NCBI GenBank assembly: GCA_037445085.1
Contig: JBBILG010000007.1
Span: forward strand, 1-35,791
Reading direction: 5' to 3'
Origin: JBBILG01 sp037445085
GTDB lineage: Bacteria > Pseudomonadota > Gammaproteobacteria > Burkholderiales > Methylophilaceae
Length of the DNA stretch: 35,791 nt
In this document: piece by piece, positions 21,817 to 31,802 of the stretch
How the letters are laid out: each line of letters opens with the position of its first letter
Numbering within the stretch: position 1 is the stretch's first letter
The notes under the pieces: model-generated
What the model was told of the DNA's origin: nothing
What the model saw: only the letters and a program-made list of their open reading frames with translations
The model's database searches: none
Translations under genes and position numbers: made by a program

Positions 21817-23253
21817 ATGAACAGACGCAAGACCAAGATCGTTGCCACCCTGGGGCCGGCCTCGCGCAGCGAGGCCGTGCTCGAGCGCATGGCGCAGGCC
21901 GGGGTGGACCTGGTGCGGCTCAACTTTTCGCACGGCACGGCGGAGGAGCACGTCGCCACGGCCAGACTGGTGCGCGAGATCGCCGCGCGCCACCGCCGCC
22001 CCATCGGCGTGCTGTGCGACCTGCAGGGGCCGAAGATTCGCATCGGCAAGTTCGCCGGCGGCAGAATCGAGCTGGCCGCGGGAGACCGCTTCATCCTCGA
22101 TGCCGCGTGCAGGCTGGGCGACCGGCAGCGCGTCGGGCTCGACTACGAGAACCTGCCGCGCGAGGTGGCGCCGGGCGTGGTGCTGCTGCTGGACGACGGC
22201 CGCATCGTGATGACGGTGGAGGAGGTGCGCGGTTCCGCCATCCATTGCGTGGTCGACGTGGGTGGCGCGCTGTCCGACAACAAGGGCATCAACCGTCAGG
22301 GCGGCGGGCTGTCGGCGGAAGCGCTCACCGACAAGGACAAGCGGGACATCCGCACTGCGGTGGCGCTGGATGCCGATTACGTGGCCGTGTCCTTTCCGCG
22401 CAGCGTCACCGATGTCGAATACGCGCGCCGGCTGGTACGCGAGGCCGGCGGCCATGCCGGCATCATCGCCAAGATCGAGCGCGCCGAGGCGGTGCAGGCG
22501 CTGGAGGAAATCATCGAGGCATCCGACGCCATCATGGTGGCGCGCGGCGACCTCGGCGCGGAAATGGGGGATGCCGCCGTGCCCGGCCTGCAGAAGCGCA
22601 TGATCAGCCTGGCGCGCGCCCGGAACAGGCGGGTGATCACCGCCACGCAGATGATGGAATCCATGGTCAGCAACCCCATTCCGACCCGGGCCGAAGTGTC
22701 GGATGTCGCCAACGCCGTGCTGGATGGCACCGATGCGGTGATGTTGTCGGCGGAATCGGCGGCCGGCAAGTATCCGGTGGAAGCCGTGCTGGCCATGGAC
22801 CGCGTCTGCCGCGAAGCAGAAAAGGAATGCGACGGCCAGAGCCTGCCCGTGCGGGCCAGCGGAGAATTTCAGCGCATCGACGAATCCGTCGCCATGGCCG
22901 CGGTGTATGTGGCCCAGCACCTCAAGGTCAAGGCCATCGCCTCGCTGACCGAATCCGGCACTTCGGTGGCCTGGCTGTCGCGCGCCAACATGCTGGTGCC
23001 GATTTATGCGCTGGCCTCGAAGAAGGAAACGCGCCGCAAGCTGACCCTGTTCCGCGGTGTCTATCCTTACCCCTTCGAGCAGCAGACGCGCGACCGCGAC
23101 CGCATCCTGCACGATGCCGAGGACGAGTTGAAAGCGCGCGGCGCGGTGCAGGACGGCGACCTCATCCTGCTCACCATCGGCGAACCCATCGGGATTTCCG
23201 GCGGCACCAATACGCTCAAGATCGTCCGGGTCGGCGAGCACCGCACGGGCTGA
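21817..23253 (+). CDS. pyk: Pyruvate kinase
   Basis: Converts phosphoenolpyruvate and ADP to pyruvate and ATP. 478 aa. Begins RRKTKIVATLGPASRSEAVLERM and shows VRLNFSHGT, GVLCDLQGPKIRIG, a B-domain insert (about 75-170), IAKIERAEAVQALEEI, VARGDLGAEMGDAAVPGLQK, ITATQMMESMVSNPIPTRAEVSDVANAVLDG and DAVMLSAESAAGKYP. The C-terminal allosteric domain ends GISGGTNTLKIVRVG. No strong ribosome-binding site is visible, so coupling to pgk 57 bp upstream is likely. Confidence 0.96.
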   Translation: MNRRKTKIVATLGPASRSEAVLERMAQAGVDLVRLNFSHGTAEEHVATARLVREIAARHRRPIGVLCDLQGPKIRIGKFAGGRIELAAGDRFILDAACRLGDRQRVGLDYENLPREVAPGVVLLLDDGRIVMTVEEVRGSAIHCVVDVGGALSDNKGINRQGGGLSAEALTDKDKRDIRTAVALDADYVAVSFPRSVTDVEYARRLVREAGGHAGIIAKIERAEAVQALEEIIEASDAIMVARGDLGAEMGDAAVPGLQKRMISLARARNRRVITATQMMESMVSNPIPTRAEVSDVANAVLDGTDAVMLSAESAAGKYPVEAVLAMDRVCREAEKECDGQSLPVRASGEFQRIDESVAMAAVYVAQHLKVKAIASLTESGTSVAWLSRANMLVPIYALASKKETRRKLTLFRGVYPYPFEQQTRDRDRILHDAEDELKARGAVQDGDLILLTIGEPIGISGGTNTLKIVRVGEHRTG

Positions 23254-23372
23254 CGGAATCGTATACGAATCAGCCCCGGCTGCTCCAATTCATCTAAAAT
23301 CCGTATTTCGGGGAGCGCGTCTCCCGGCAATGTTCCGCCCCCTCGCCAGCGGGGAGCGGAAGGAGGACTATC

Positions 23373-24443
23373 ATGGCACTCGTATCACTGCGGCAACTGC
23401 TCGATCACGCGGCGGAGCACGGCTACGGCCTGCCCGCCTTCAACGTCAACAACATGGAACAGATCCACGCCATCATGCGCGCGGCGGACGAGGCAGACAG
23501 CCCGGTCATCCTGCAGGGCTCGGCCGGCGCCCGCAAGTATGCCGGAGAGGCCTTCCTGCGCCACATGGTGGCCGCGGCGGTGGAAACCTATCCGCACATC
23601 CCCGTGGTGATGCACCAGGACCACGGCGCTTCGCCGGCGGTATGCATCCAGGCCATCCGTTCCGGCTTTACCAGCGTGATGATGGACGGCTCCCTGCTGG
23701 AAGACATGAAGACGCCGGCCGGCTACGAATACAACGTGGAGGTGACGCGCAAGGTGGTCGAGATGGCGCACGCCGTCGGCGTCTCCGTGGAAGGCGAGCT
23801 GGGCTGCCTGGGTTCGCTGGAAACCGGCATGGCCGGCGAGGAAGACGGACATGGCGCGGAAGGCAAGCTGGATCACTCCGCGCTGCTCACCGACCCGGAG
23901 GAAGCGGCTGCCTTCGTCAAGGCCACCGGCGTCGATGCACTCGCCATCGCCATCGGCACCTCGCACGGTGCCTACAAGTTCAGCCGTCCGCCCACCGGCG
24001 AGACGCTCGCCATCGGCCGCATCAAGGAAATCCACGCGCGCATCCCCAACACCCATCTGGTGATGCACGGCTCCTCCTCGGTGCCGCAGGAATGGCTGAA
24101 GATCATCAATGACCACGGCGGCGCCATCCCCGAAACCTACGGCGTGCCAGTGGAAGAGATCGTCGAGGGCATCCGGCACGGCGTGCGCAAGGTCAACATC
24201 GACACCGACCTCAGGCTCGCCTCCACCGGCGCGGTGCGGCGCTATCTCTACGACACGGCAAATGCCAAGGACTTCGACCCGCGCAAGTTTCTCGCCGTCT
24301 CCACCAAGGCCATGCAGGAAATCTGCCGGGCCCGCTTCGAGGCGTTCGGTTCGGCGGGGCAGGCGAGCCGGATCAGACCCACCTCCTGCGACGCCATGGC
24401 AGAGAAATACCGCAAGGGCGAACTCGCCGCCGTGGTCAGGTAA
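23373..24443 (+). CDS. fba: Class II fructose-1,6-bisphosphate aldolase
   Basis: Zinc-dependent aldolase condensing dihydroxyacetone phosphate with glyceraldehyde-3-phosphate; the Calvin-cycle CbbA type may also make sedoheptulose-1,7-bisphosphate. 356 aa. Zinc and catalytic residues lie in VVMHQDHGASP, SVEGELGCLGSLETG, IGTSHGAYKF, LVMHGSSSVPQEW and KVNIDTDLRLASTGAVRRYL. AGGAGG precedes the ATG. It is last of the tkt-gap-pgk-pyk-fba block; a 119-bp spacer separates it from pyk and may carry its own promoter (TAAAAT near 23294). Confidence 0.96.
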   Translation: MALVSLRQLLDHAAEHGYGLPAFNVNNMEQIHAIMRAADEADSPVILQGSAGARKYAGEAFLRHMVAAAVETYPHIPVVMHQDHGASPAVCIQAIRSGFTSVMMDGSLLEDMKTPAGYEYNVEVTRKVVEMAHAVGVSVEGELGCLGSLETGMAGEEDGHGAEGKLDHSALLTDPEEAAAFVKATGVDALAIAIGTSHGAYKFSRPPTGETLAIGRIKEIHARIPNTHLVMHGSSSVPQEWLKIINDHGGAIPETYGVPVEEIVEGIRHGVRKVNIDTDLRLASTGAVRRYLYDTANAKDFDPRKFLAVSTKAMQEICRARFEAFGSAGQASRIRPTSCDAMAEKYRKGELAAVVR

Positions 24444-24607
24444 GGGGCAATCCCGGCTTCGCGCGGCGGCGCGGTACACGATGGGTTGGCCAGGGCGCAT
24501 GGCCGCGGGCACTCCCGCCGCCGCAGCGCCGGCCTCTTGGAACAATCCCGGCGGCAGTGACAAGCTTGCCAGGCTTTTCCTTTGGCTCTTCAGTACCGGA
24601 TTGAGAC

Positions 24608-24644
24608 ATGACCCGGAAGGTCATTTGTAGATATTTCTACTTTT
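24608..24644 (+). terminator. Two adjacent small hairpins downstream of fba
   Basis: ATGACC-CGGAA-GGTCAT (24608-24624) is followed by GTAGA-TATT-TCTAC and then TTTT (24627-24644). The second has the layout of a weak intrinsic terminator. Both lie at the edge of an AT-rich patch. The rest of 24444-24607 is GC-rich with no gene I can support. Confidence 0.45.
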
Positions 24645-24655
24645 AAATTAATAAC

Positions 24656-24865
24656 TTATTCGTAAATAATCTGATATTCCTGCCGATAATGTTGTATCTG
24701 CGTGACCGGGGAGCAGGAGATGTCGTGCTCAATTTCGTCACGTTCCCACACCAGCCCAAAACGAGGCTTGCGGTCACGCTCACGGATCAACCGCAGCAAT
24801 TCCTCTCGGCTGTATTCTTCAGTATTTGTCTGGCACGATGAACCGGATTTTATGGATATTTCCAT
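24656..24865 (-). pseudogene. Relic of a DNA methyltransferase N-terminus
   Basis: Short frame of 69 codons from an ATG at 24865. The middle part, TEEYSREELLRLIRERDRKPRFGLVWERDEIEHD, resembles the N-terminal leader of Mod-type site-specific DNA methyltransferases, where a charged helix leads into a GLVWE motif. After EIEHD the similarity ends, and the frame stops about 20 residues later without any DPPY or SAM-binding motif. The local base composition is clearly richer in A and T than neighbouring genes. I read this as the surviving 5' end of a lost restriction-modification gene; an unrelated small protein cannot be excluded. Confidence 0.5.
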
Positions 24866-24977
24866 GAACTCGAAAGGCAAAATGCACAACATGCAGCCAT
24901 GTACGTCCCGAACTTTCCTCGGCAGTCGCCGCGTAGGATAATCGCGCTTTCACGAAAGCTCGATGCGGATGATGACG

Positions 24978-25877
24978 ATGACCGACGCCTTGTTGCACTC
25001 CAGCCTGAAGAGCCTGCCGCTGATCAACCGGGGCAAGGTGCGCGACATTTACGACATCGACGCCGAGAGGATGCTGATCGTCACCACCGACCGCCTGTCC
25101 GCCTTCGATGTCATCCTGCCCACGCCCATTCCCGGCAAGGGCGCGGTGCTGACGCAGGTATCCAATTTCTGGTTCGACAGGCTCAGGCACATCGTGCCCA
25201 ATCACCTGACCGGCATCGACCCGCTTTCACTGGTGCGGGATGCGGTGGAGAAGGCCCAGCTGGCCGGGCGTTCCATTGTGGTGAAGAAACTGCGGCCGCT
25301 ACCGGTCGAGGCGGTGGTGCGGGGCTATCTGGCGGGTTCCGGCTGGAAGGAATACCTGCGGTCCGGCACCGTATGCGGCATCCTGCTGCCGGCCGGCTTG
25401 CAGGAAGCCTCCCGGCTGCCCGAGCCGATCTTTACTCCTTCCACCAAGGCGGAAGTGGGCGCTCACGACGAGAACATCACCTTCGATGCGACCGTGCGGC
25501 TGATCGGCGTCGAGCGAGCCGTGCAGGTGCGCGATACTGCCATTGCCCTGTACCGGGCAGCGGCGGAGTATGCGCTCACCCGCGGCATTATCATCGCCGA
25601 TACCAAGTTCGAATTCGGCGTGGATGCCGCCGGCACCCTGCACCTCATCGATGAGGCGCTGACGCCGGATTCCTCACGCTTCTGGCCGGCGGATTTCTAC
25701 CGGGCCGGCAGCAATCCACCCAGCTTCGACAAGCAGTACGTGCGCGACTGGCTGGAGGCTTCGGACTGGAACAAGCAGGCGCCGGGCCCGGAACTGCCGC
25801 CCGAGGTGGTAGCCAGGACCGCCGAGAAATACCGCGAGGCGCTCAGGCGTCTGACCGGACACGATCTCGCTGCCTGA
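24978..25877 (+). CDS. purC: Phosphoribosylaminoimidazole-succinocarboxamide (SAICAR) synthase
   Basis: ATP-dependent ligase of purine synthesis joining CAIR and aspartate. 299 aa, the longer form of the family (E. coli has 237). Visible: LINRGKVRDIYDID, TTDRLSAFDVILPTPIPGKGAVLTQVS, VEAVVRGYLAGSGWKEY, FTPSTKAEVGAHDENITFD, IIIADTKFEFGV and DEALTPDSSRFWPADFY. Several ATGs are in frame between 24963 and 24978; I chose 24978 (MTDALLHSSL), with GGA 8 bp upstream. The 112 bp before it, after the methyltransferase relic, holds no clear feature. Confidence 0.95.
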   Translation: MTDALLHSSLKSLPLINRGKVRDIYDIDAERMLIVTTDRLSAFDVILPTPIPGKGAVLTQVSNFWFDRLRHIVPNHLTGIDPLSLVRDAVEKAQLAGRSIVVKKLRPLPVEAVVRGYLAGSGWKEYLRSGTVCGILLPAGLQEASRLPEPIFTPSTKAEVGAHDENITFDATVRLIGVERAVQVRDTAIALYRAAAEYALTRGIIIADTKFEFGVDAAGTLHLIDEALTPDSSRFWPADFYRAGSNPPSFDKQYVRDWLEASDWNKQAPGPELPPEVVARTAEKYREALRRLTGHDLAA

Positions 25878-25878
25878 G

Positions 25879-26157
25879 ATGGGCGTGCTGCGGGACACGG
25901 CGCAGCGGCTCCGGCGCGATTTCGTCGTCTACCGGCTGGCGCTCAGGCATCCGCGCACGCCCTGGCCGGCGAGGCTGCTGCTGGGGCTGGCGGTCGGTTA
26001 CGTGTTGCTGCCGTTCGACCTGATCCCGGACTTCATCCCGGTGATCGGGCATGTCGATGATCTCCTCATCGTTCCGGCGCTGGTCTACCTGGCGCTCAAG
26101 CTGATCCCCGACGAGGTGCTGGCGGACTGCCGGCGGCAGGTCGATGCGTCCGCATGA
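25879..26157 (+). CDS. DUF1232 (YkvA-like) membrane protein
   Basis: 92 aa. It contains the DUF1232 core RLLLGLAVGYVLLPFDLIPDFIPVIGHVDDLLIVPALVYLAL: a hydrophobic segment, the LPFDLIPDFIPVIGHVDD motif and a second hydrophobic stretch, so it probably spans or lies on the inner membrane. It starts one base after the purC stop and is surely cotranscribed. Function of the family is unknown. Confidence 0.85.
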   Translation: MGVLRDTAQRLRRDFVVYRLALRHPRTPWPARLLLGLAVGYVLLPFDLIPDFIPVIGHVDDLLIVPALVYLALKLIPDEVLADCRRQVDASA

Positions 26158-26179
26158 AATCTCATCGCCGGCCCCTGGC

Positions 26180-26198
26180 CCGGGCTGGGCCAGCCCGG
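26180..26198. repeat. GC-rich inverted repeat after the DUF1232 gene
   Basis: CCGGGCTGG-G-CCAGCCCGG, 9-bp perfect arms, 22 bp past the stop. It lacks a T-tract immediately after, so it may be a weak terminator or transcript-stabilising hairpin for purC-DUF1232. Confidence 0.5.
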
Positions 26199-26301
26199 AT
26201 ATTTCGCCCCCGGCGGTTTTCCGGTAAGCTAGCCCACGATAACAAGCGCCGAAGGCCTTGCCGGCCGCGCGCGACAGACAGGGATGGAGGAACGGCGGCA
26301 T

Positions 26302-27561
26302 ATGGCTAGGGCGAAGAACGCGTTCTACGCGCAATCCGGGGGCGTGACGGCGGTGATCAACGCCTCCGCCTGTGGTGTCATCGAGGCCGCGCGCCGGCAC
26401 CCGGACAAGATCGGCAAGGTGTATGCCGGGCGCAACGGCATCGTCGGCGCGCTCACCGAAGATCTCATCGATACTTCCAGGGAGTCCGACGCCGCCATCT
26501 CCGCCCTGCGCCACACACCGGGCGGGGCGTTCGGTTCCTGTCGCTACAAGCTGAAGTCGCTGGAGGAGAACCGGCGCGAGTACGAGTGCCTGCTCGAGGT
26601 GTTCCGGGCGCACGACATCGGTTATTTCTTCTACAACGGCGGCGGCGATTCCGCCGATACCTGCTACAAGATCTCGCAGCTCTCCGAAAGGATGGGCTAC
26701 CCGGTGCAGGCGGTGCATGTGCCAAAAACGGTGGATAACGACTTGCCCATTACCGACTGCTGCCCAGGCTTCGGTTCGGTGGCCAAGTACATCGCCATTT
26801 CCGCCCTGGAGGCCACGTATGACGTGCGCTCCATGGCCAGGACCTCAACTAGGATATTCGTGCTGGAGGTGATGGGCCGTCACGCCGGCTGGATCGCCGC
26901 GGCGGGCGGGCTGGTGGCCGGGCATGGCCTGCCGGTGATCGTCCTGTTCCCGGAAATTTCCTTCGACCGCGAGCGCTTCCTCGCCCGCGTGGACGCGATG
27001 GTGCAGCGGCACGGTTTCTGTACCGTGGTGGTGTCGGAAGGTTGCCGCTATCCCGACGGCAAGTTCATCGCCGAACAGGGCATCCGGGATGCGTTCGGCC
27101 ACGCCCAGTTGGGCGGCGCCGCGCCGGTGGTGGCCGGCATGATCAAGGAATCGCTGGGCCACCGTTACCATTGGGCAGTGGCCGACTACCTGCAGCGCGC
27201 CGCCCGTCATATCGCCTCGAAGACCGACGTCGAGCATGCCTATGCGCTGGGCAGGGCGGCAGTGGAGCTGGCCGTGGCCGGCCGCAACGCGGTGATGCCC
27301 ACCATCGTGCGTCTGTCGAATGCGCCTTATGCCTGGGAGGTGGGAGTGGCCGCGCTCAAGGATGTCGCCAACAAGGAAAAGATGATGCCGCGCGGTTTCA
27401 TCAGCGCGGACGGCTACGGCATCAGCGCGAGATGCCGACGTTACCTGCTGCCGCTGATCCAGGGCGAGGATTACCCGCCCTATCGCGACGGGTTGCCAGA
27501 ATACGTGCAACTGAAGAACGTCGCGGTGCGCAGGAAGCTGGGCAGCACCTTCGAGTTGTAG
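26302..27561 (+). CDS. pfp: Pyrophosphate-dependent 6-phosphofructokinase
   Basis: Reversible phosphorylation of fructose-6-phosphate with PPi. 419 aa. Donor specificity is readable: the phosphate-donor loop GGGDSAD (113-119) has Asp where ATP enzymes have Gly, and PKTVDND (141-147) has the Lys typical of PPi enzymes (ATP enzymes have Gly). Further conserved: FGSVAKYIAISALEATYD, VLEVMGRHAGWIAAAGGL and VVVSEGCRYPDGKFI. The start at 26302 has GGAGG 11 bp and GGCGG about 2 bp upstream; 26284 is an alternative. In autotrophs and methanotrophs this type can also act on sedoheptulose phosphates. hppA follows 65 bp downstream, past a terminator. Confidence 0.92.
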   Translation: MARAKNAFYAQSGGVTAVINASACGVIEAARRHPDKIGKVYAGRNGIVGALTEDLIDTSRESDAAISALRHTPGGAFGSCRYKLKSLEENRREYECLLEVFRAHDIGYFFYNGGGDSADTCYKISQLSERMGYPVQAVHVPKTVDNDLPITDCCPGFGSVAKYIAISALEATYDVRSMARTSTRIFVLEVMGRHAGWIAAAGGLVAGHGLPVIVLFPEISFDRERFLARVDAMVQRHGFCTVVVSEGCRYPDGKFIAEQGIRDAFGHAQLGGAAPVVAGMIKESLGHRYHWAVADYLQRAARHIASKTDVEHAYALGRAAVELAVAGRNAVMPTIVRLSNAPYAWEVGVAALKDVANKEKMMPRGFISADGYGISARCRRYLLPLIQGEDYPPYRDGLPEYVQLKNVAVRRKLGSTFEL

Positions 27562-27575
27562 GGTTCGCAACGGAG

Positions 27576-27603
27576 GCCGGGCTGTCGCCCGGCTTTGTTT
27601 TTC
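27576..27603 (+). terminator. Rho-independent terminator between pfp and hppA
   Basis: GCCGGGC-TGTC-GCCCGGC followed by TTTGTTTTT, 14 bp after the pfp stop and 23 bp before the hppA start. Confidence 0.85.
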
Positions 27604-27626
27604 AATCAGCACAAGGGAGGCAGTAG

Positions 27627-29651
<2,025 letters not shown>

Positions 29652-29736
29652 TCCGCGACCCGACGCACGGCGGCAGGCGCACACCCCTGCCGTCCGCGCG
29701 GCGAGCGCGCAGATGCGGCAAGGCCCCGATTTCATT

Positions 29737-29742
29737 TATAAT
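29737..29742 (+). promoter_or_regulatory. Putative -10 box of the ppa promoter
   Basis: Perfect TATAAT in an AT-rich spot 32 bp upstream of ppa. No good -35 is visible at 16-18 bp, so strength is uncertain. Confidence 0.45.
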
Positions 29743-29773
29743 CGAGGGCTTGGTCAGTTTTCGAGGTAATGTC

Positions 29774-30322
29774 ATGGCATTGATGAATGTGCCGAGCGGC
29801 AAGGCGATCCCCGATGATTTCAATGTCATCATCGAGATCCCCATGCAGGGCGATCCGGTCAAGTACGAAGTGGACAAGGAAAGCGGCGCCATTTTCGTCG
29901 ACCGCTTCATGGGCACTGCCATGCAGTATCCCTGCAATTACGGCTATATTCCGCACACGCTGTCCGAGGACGGCGATCCGGTGGACGTGCTGGTGCAGAC
30001 CCCGGTGCCGCTCATCCCGGGCGTGGTGGTGCGCTGCCGTCCGCTCGGCGTGCTGATGATGGAAGACGAGGCGGGGCCGGATGCCAAGGTGCTGGCGGTT
30101 CCGGTGGACAAGGTGTGCGGCCTCTACAGCCATTTCAGGGACTACAACGACGTATCCGCCTGGCGCCTGGCCATGATTGCCCACTTCTTCGAACACTACA
30201 AGGATCTGGACCGCGGCAAATGGGTCAGGATCAAGGGCTGGGCAGGGCTGGAGGAGGCTCGCAGGGAGATTCAGTCCGGCGTCGAGCGCTACAACTGCAG
30301 CGAAGTCAAGCCGGCCTTCTGA
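29774..30322 (+). CDS. ppa: Soluble inorganic pyrophosphatase, family I
   Basis: Cytosolic Mg2+-dependent enzyme hydrolysing PPi to two phosphates. 182 aa. The metal-binding aspartates lie in SEDGDPVDVLV (D66, D71) and GPDAKVLAVP (D103), with YEVDKESGAIFVDRF and YPCNYGYIPHTL before them, the order of family I. GAGG is 7 bp upstream of ATG 29774; the ATG at 29783 is an alternative. Its presence next to hppA means PPi can be either dissipated or used to pump protons; expression must be balanced. Confidence 0.95.
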   Translation: MALMNVPSGKAIPDDFNVIIEIPMQGDPVKYEVDKESGAIFVDRFMGTAMQYPCNYGYIPHTLSEDGDPVDVLVQTPVPLIPGVVVRCRPLGVLMMEDEAGPDAKVLAVPVDKVCGLYSHFRDYNDVSAWRLAMIAHFFEHYKDLDRGKWVRIKGWAGLEEARREIQSGVERYNCSEVKPAF

Positions 30323-30373
30323 AGCCGGGACGCGCTCACCGGAACCATTTTTACCACTCGAGGAGAAACAGTG

Positions 30374-30868
30374 ATGAGCACAGAAGAACATGATTTCCCT
30401 AAAACCACGGTGACCCAGTTCGTGCTGGCCCTGCTCGGTGGCCTGTTTGCGCCGGCCATCGTGATCTACCTGATCGTCCAGTTCGTGCTGGGCATCCAGG
30501 CCGAATACAGGGAAGACGGCGATGCCACCGCTGTCGCCGCCCAGGTCGAGGCACGTATCCAGCCGGTGGGCGAGGTCGTCGTGGGCGAGGCGCCCGTAGC
30601 GGGTGCGCAGCCCGCCGGCAAGAGCGGTGAGCAGGTCTACAACCAGGCGTGCATGGCCTGCCATACCAGCGGCGCGCTGAACGCGCCCAGGCTGGGCAAC
30701 AGCGATGACTGGGGCCCGCGTCTCGCCCAGGGCAAGGATATCCTGATCAAGCATGCCATCGAAGGCATCCGCATGATGCCGCCGCGTGGCGGCAACGCTG
30801 CGCTCACCGACGAGGAAGTCGCCGCGGCGGTGGTCTACTTGGCCAACTCTGCCGGGGCGAATTTCTGA
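30374..30868 (+). CDS. Membrane-anchored c-type cytochrome (cytochrome c5-like)
   Basis: 164 aa electron carrier tethered to the inner membrane. Residues 15-41 form one transmembrane helix (FVLALLGGLFAPAIVIYLIVQFVLG). A periplasmic linker rich in Ala, Val and Gly follows, then a single heme-binding site CMACH (C93-H97) in QVYNQACMACHTSGALNAPRLGN. A likely axial Met lies in GIRMMPPRGGNAALTDEEV, typical of the cytochrome c5/CytC-ox subgroup. AGGAG is 8 bp before the ATG; a GTG just before it is an unlikely alternative. Its redox partner is not shown by context. Confidence 0.9.
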   Translation: MSTEEHDFPKTTVTQFVLALLGGLFAPAIVIYLIVQFVLGIQAEYREDGDATAVAAQVEARIQPVGEVVVGEAPVAGAQPAGKSGEQVYNQACMACHTSGALNAPRLGNSDDWGPRLAQGKDILIKHAIEGIRMMPPRGGNAALTDEEVAAAVVYLANSAGANF

Positions 30869-30892
30869 GGCCGGCGCAATCCTGCTCTACCG

Positions 30893-30911
30893 GGGCCGCT
30901 TGCAGCGGCCC
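30893..30911 (+). terminator. Putative terminator hairpin after the cytochrome gene
   Basis: GGGCCGC-TTGCA-GCGGCCC followed by the imperfect T-run TTGTCGTT, in the 64-bp gap before apaH. Confidence 0.55.
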
Positions 30912-30932
30912 TTGTCGTTCCGGGGGGCATAG

Positions 30933-31802
30933 ATGGCTACGTACGCGATAGGCGACATCCAGGGCTGCCACGCTTCGCTGCAGATGCTGCTGCAGATCAT
31001 CGGCTTCAGCCCGGCGCGCGACCGCTTGTGGCTGGTGGGTGATCTCGTCAACCGCGGCCCGGATTCCCTGGCCGTGTTGCGCTGGGCCAGGCAGCACGCA
31101 CAGGCGCTGCACGTGGTGCTGGGCAACCACGACCTGCACGCGCTGGCGGTGGCGGAAGGCTGTATCGAGCCGAGCCGCAGCGATACCCTGCAGGAACTGC
31201 TGGCGGCGCCGGACGGTGCGGAGCTGCTGCAATGGCTGCGCGGCTGTCGCATGGCGCACGGCGAGGGGGAGTACCTGATGGTGCATGCCGGCGTGCTGCC
31301 GCCGTGGGGTGCCGCGCACACCCTGGGGCTGGCCGCTGAGGTCGAGGCTGTGCTGCACGGCGCAGGCTACCGCGATTTTCTCGCTCACATGTACGGCAAC
31401 CACCCCAACCACTGGGAGGATGGTCTGCGCGGCATCGGCCGCCTGCGCGTCATCACCAACGCGCTGACGCGGCTGCGGGTGTGCACGCCGGATGGCCGGA
31501 TGGATTTCCGCTTCAAGGGCGAGCTGCCCGACGTGCCGGCCGGGCTGCTACCGTGGTTCGACGTGCCCGGGCGCAAAAGTGTGGCAAGCACGCTGGTATC
31601 CGGTCACTGGTCGGCGCTGGGCCTGCGCCTGCGTGACAATCTCATCGCCCTGGACACCGGCTGCCTGTGGGGCGGCCGGCTTACCGCGGTACGGCTGGAG
31701 GATCGCCGGGTGTATCAGGTGCCCTGTGATACGGCAGATGCAGCAAAGCGGCGATGGACTGCCCAGCCTGCTGCGCCAGGCGGCGGCGCTCCTGCCCGCT
31801 GA
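30933..31802 (+). CDS. apaH: Symmetrical bis(5'-nucleosyl)-tetraphosphatase
   Basis: Hydrolyses Ap4A to two ADP and also acts as an RNA decapping enzyme in E. coli. 289 aa. Metallophosphatase motifs in order: YAIGDIQGC (residues 4-12), LVGDLVNRGPDS, VLGNHDLHAL, and the later YLMVHAGVLPPW and VSGHWSALG. It starts after GGGGGG. The last 25 or so residues (from about DTADAAKRRW) go beyond the usual ApaH end and lie in DNA that also encodes the C-terminus of the convergent acyltransferase; the overlap is 122 bp. Confidence 0.94.
   Translation: MATYAIGDIQGCHASLQMLLQIIGFSPARDRLWLVGDLVNRGPDSLAVLRWARQHAQALHVVLGNHDLHALAVAEGCIEPSRSDTLQELLAAPDGAELLQWLRGCRMAHGEGEYLMVHAGVLPPWGAAHTLGLAAEVEAVLHGAGYRDFLAHMYGNHPNHWEDGLRGIGRLRVITNALTRLRVCTPDGRMDFRFKGELPDVPAGLLPWFDVPGRKSVASTLVSGHWSALGLRLRDNLIALDTGCLWGGRLTAVRLEDRRVYQVPCDTADAAKRRWTAQPAAPGGGAPAR

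Noticed and set aside
21274..23241. 655-codon minus-strand frame under pyk and pgk
   Set aside because: Antisense to two intact glycolytic genes and compositionally biased; no supported function.
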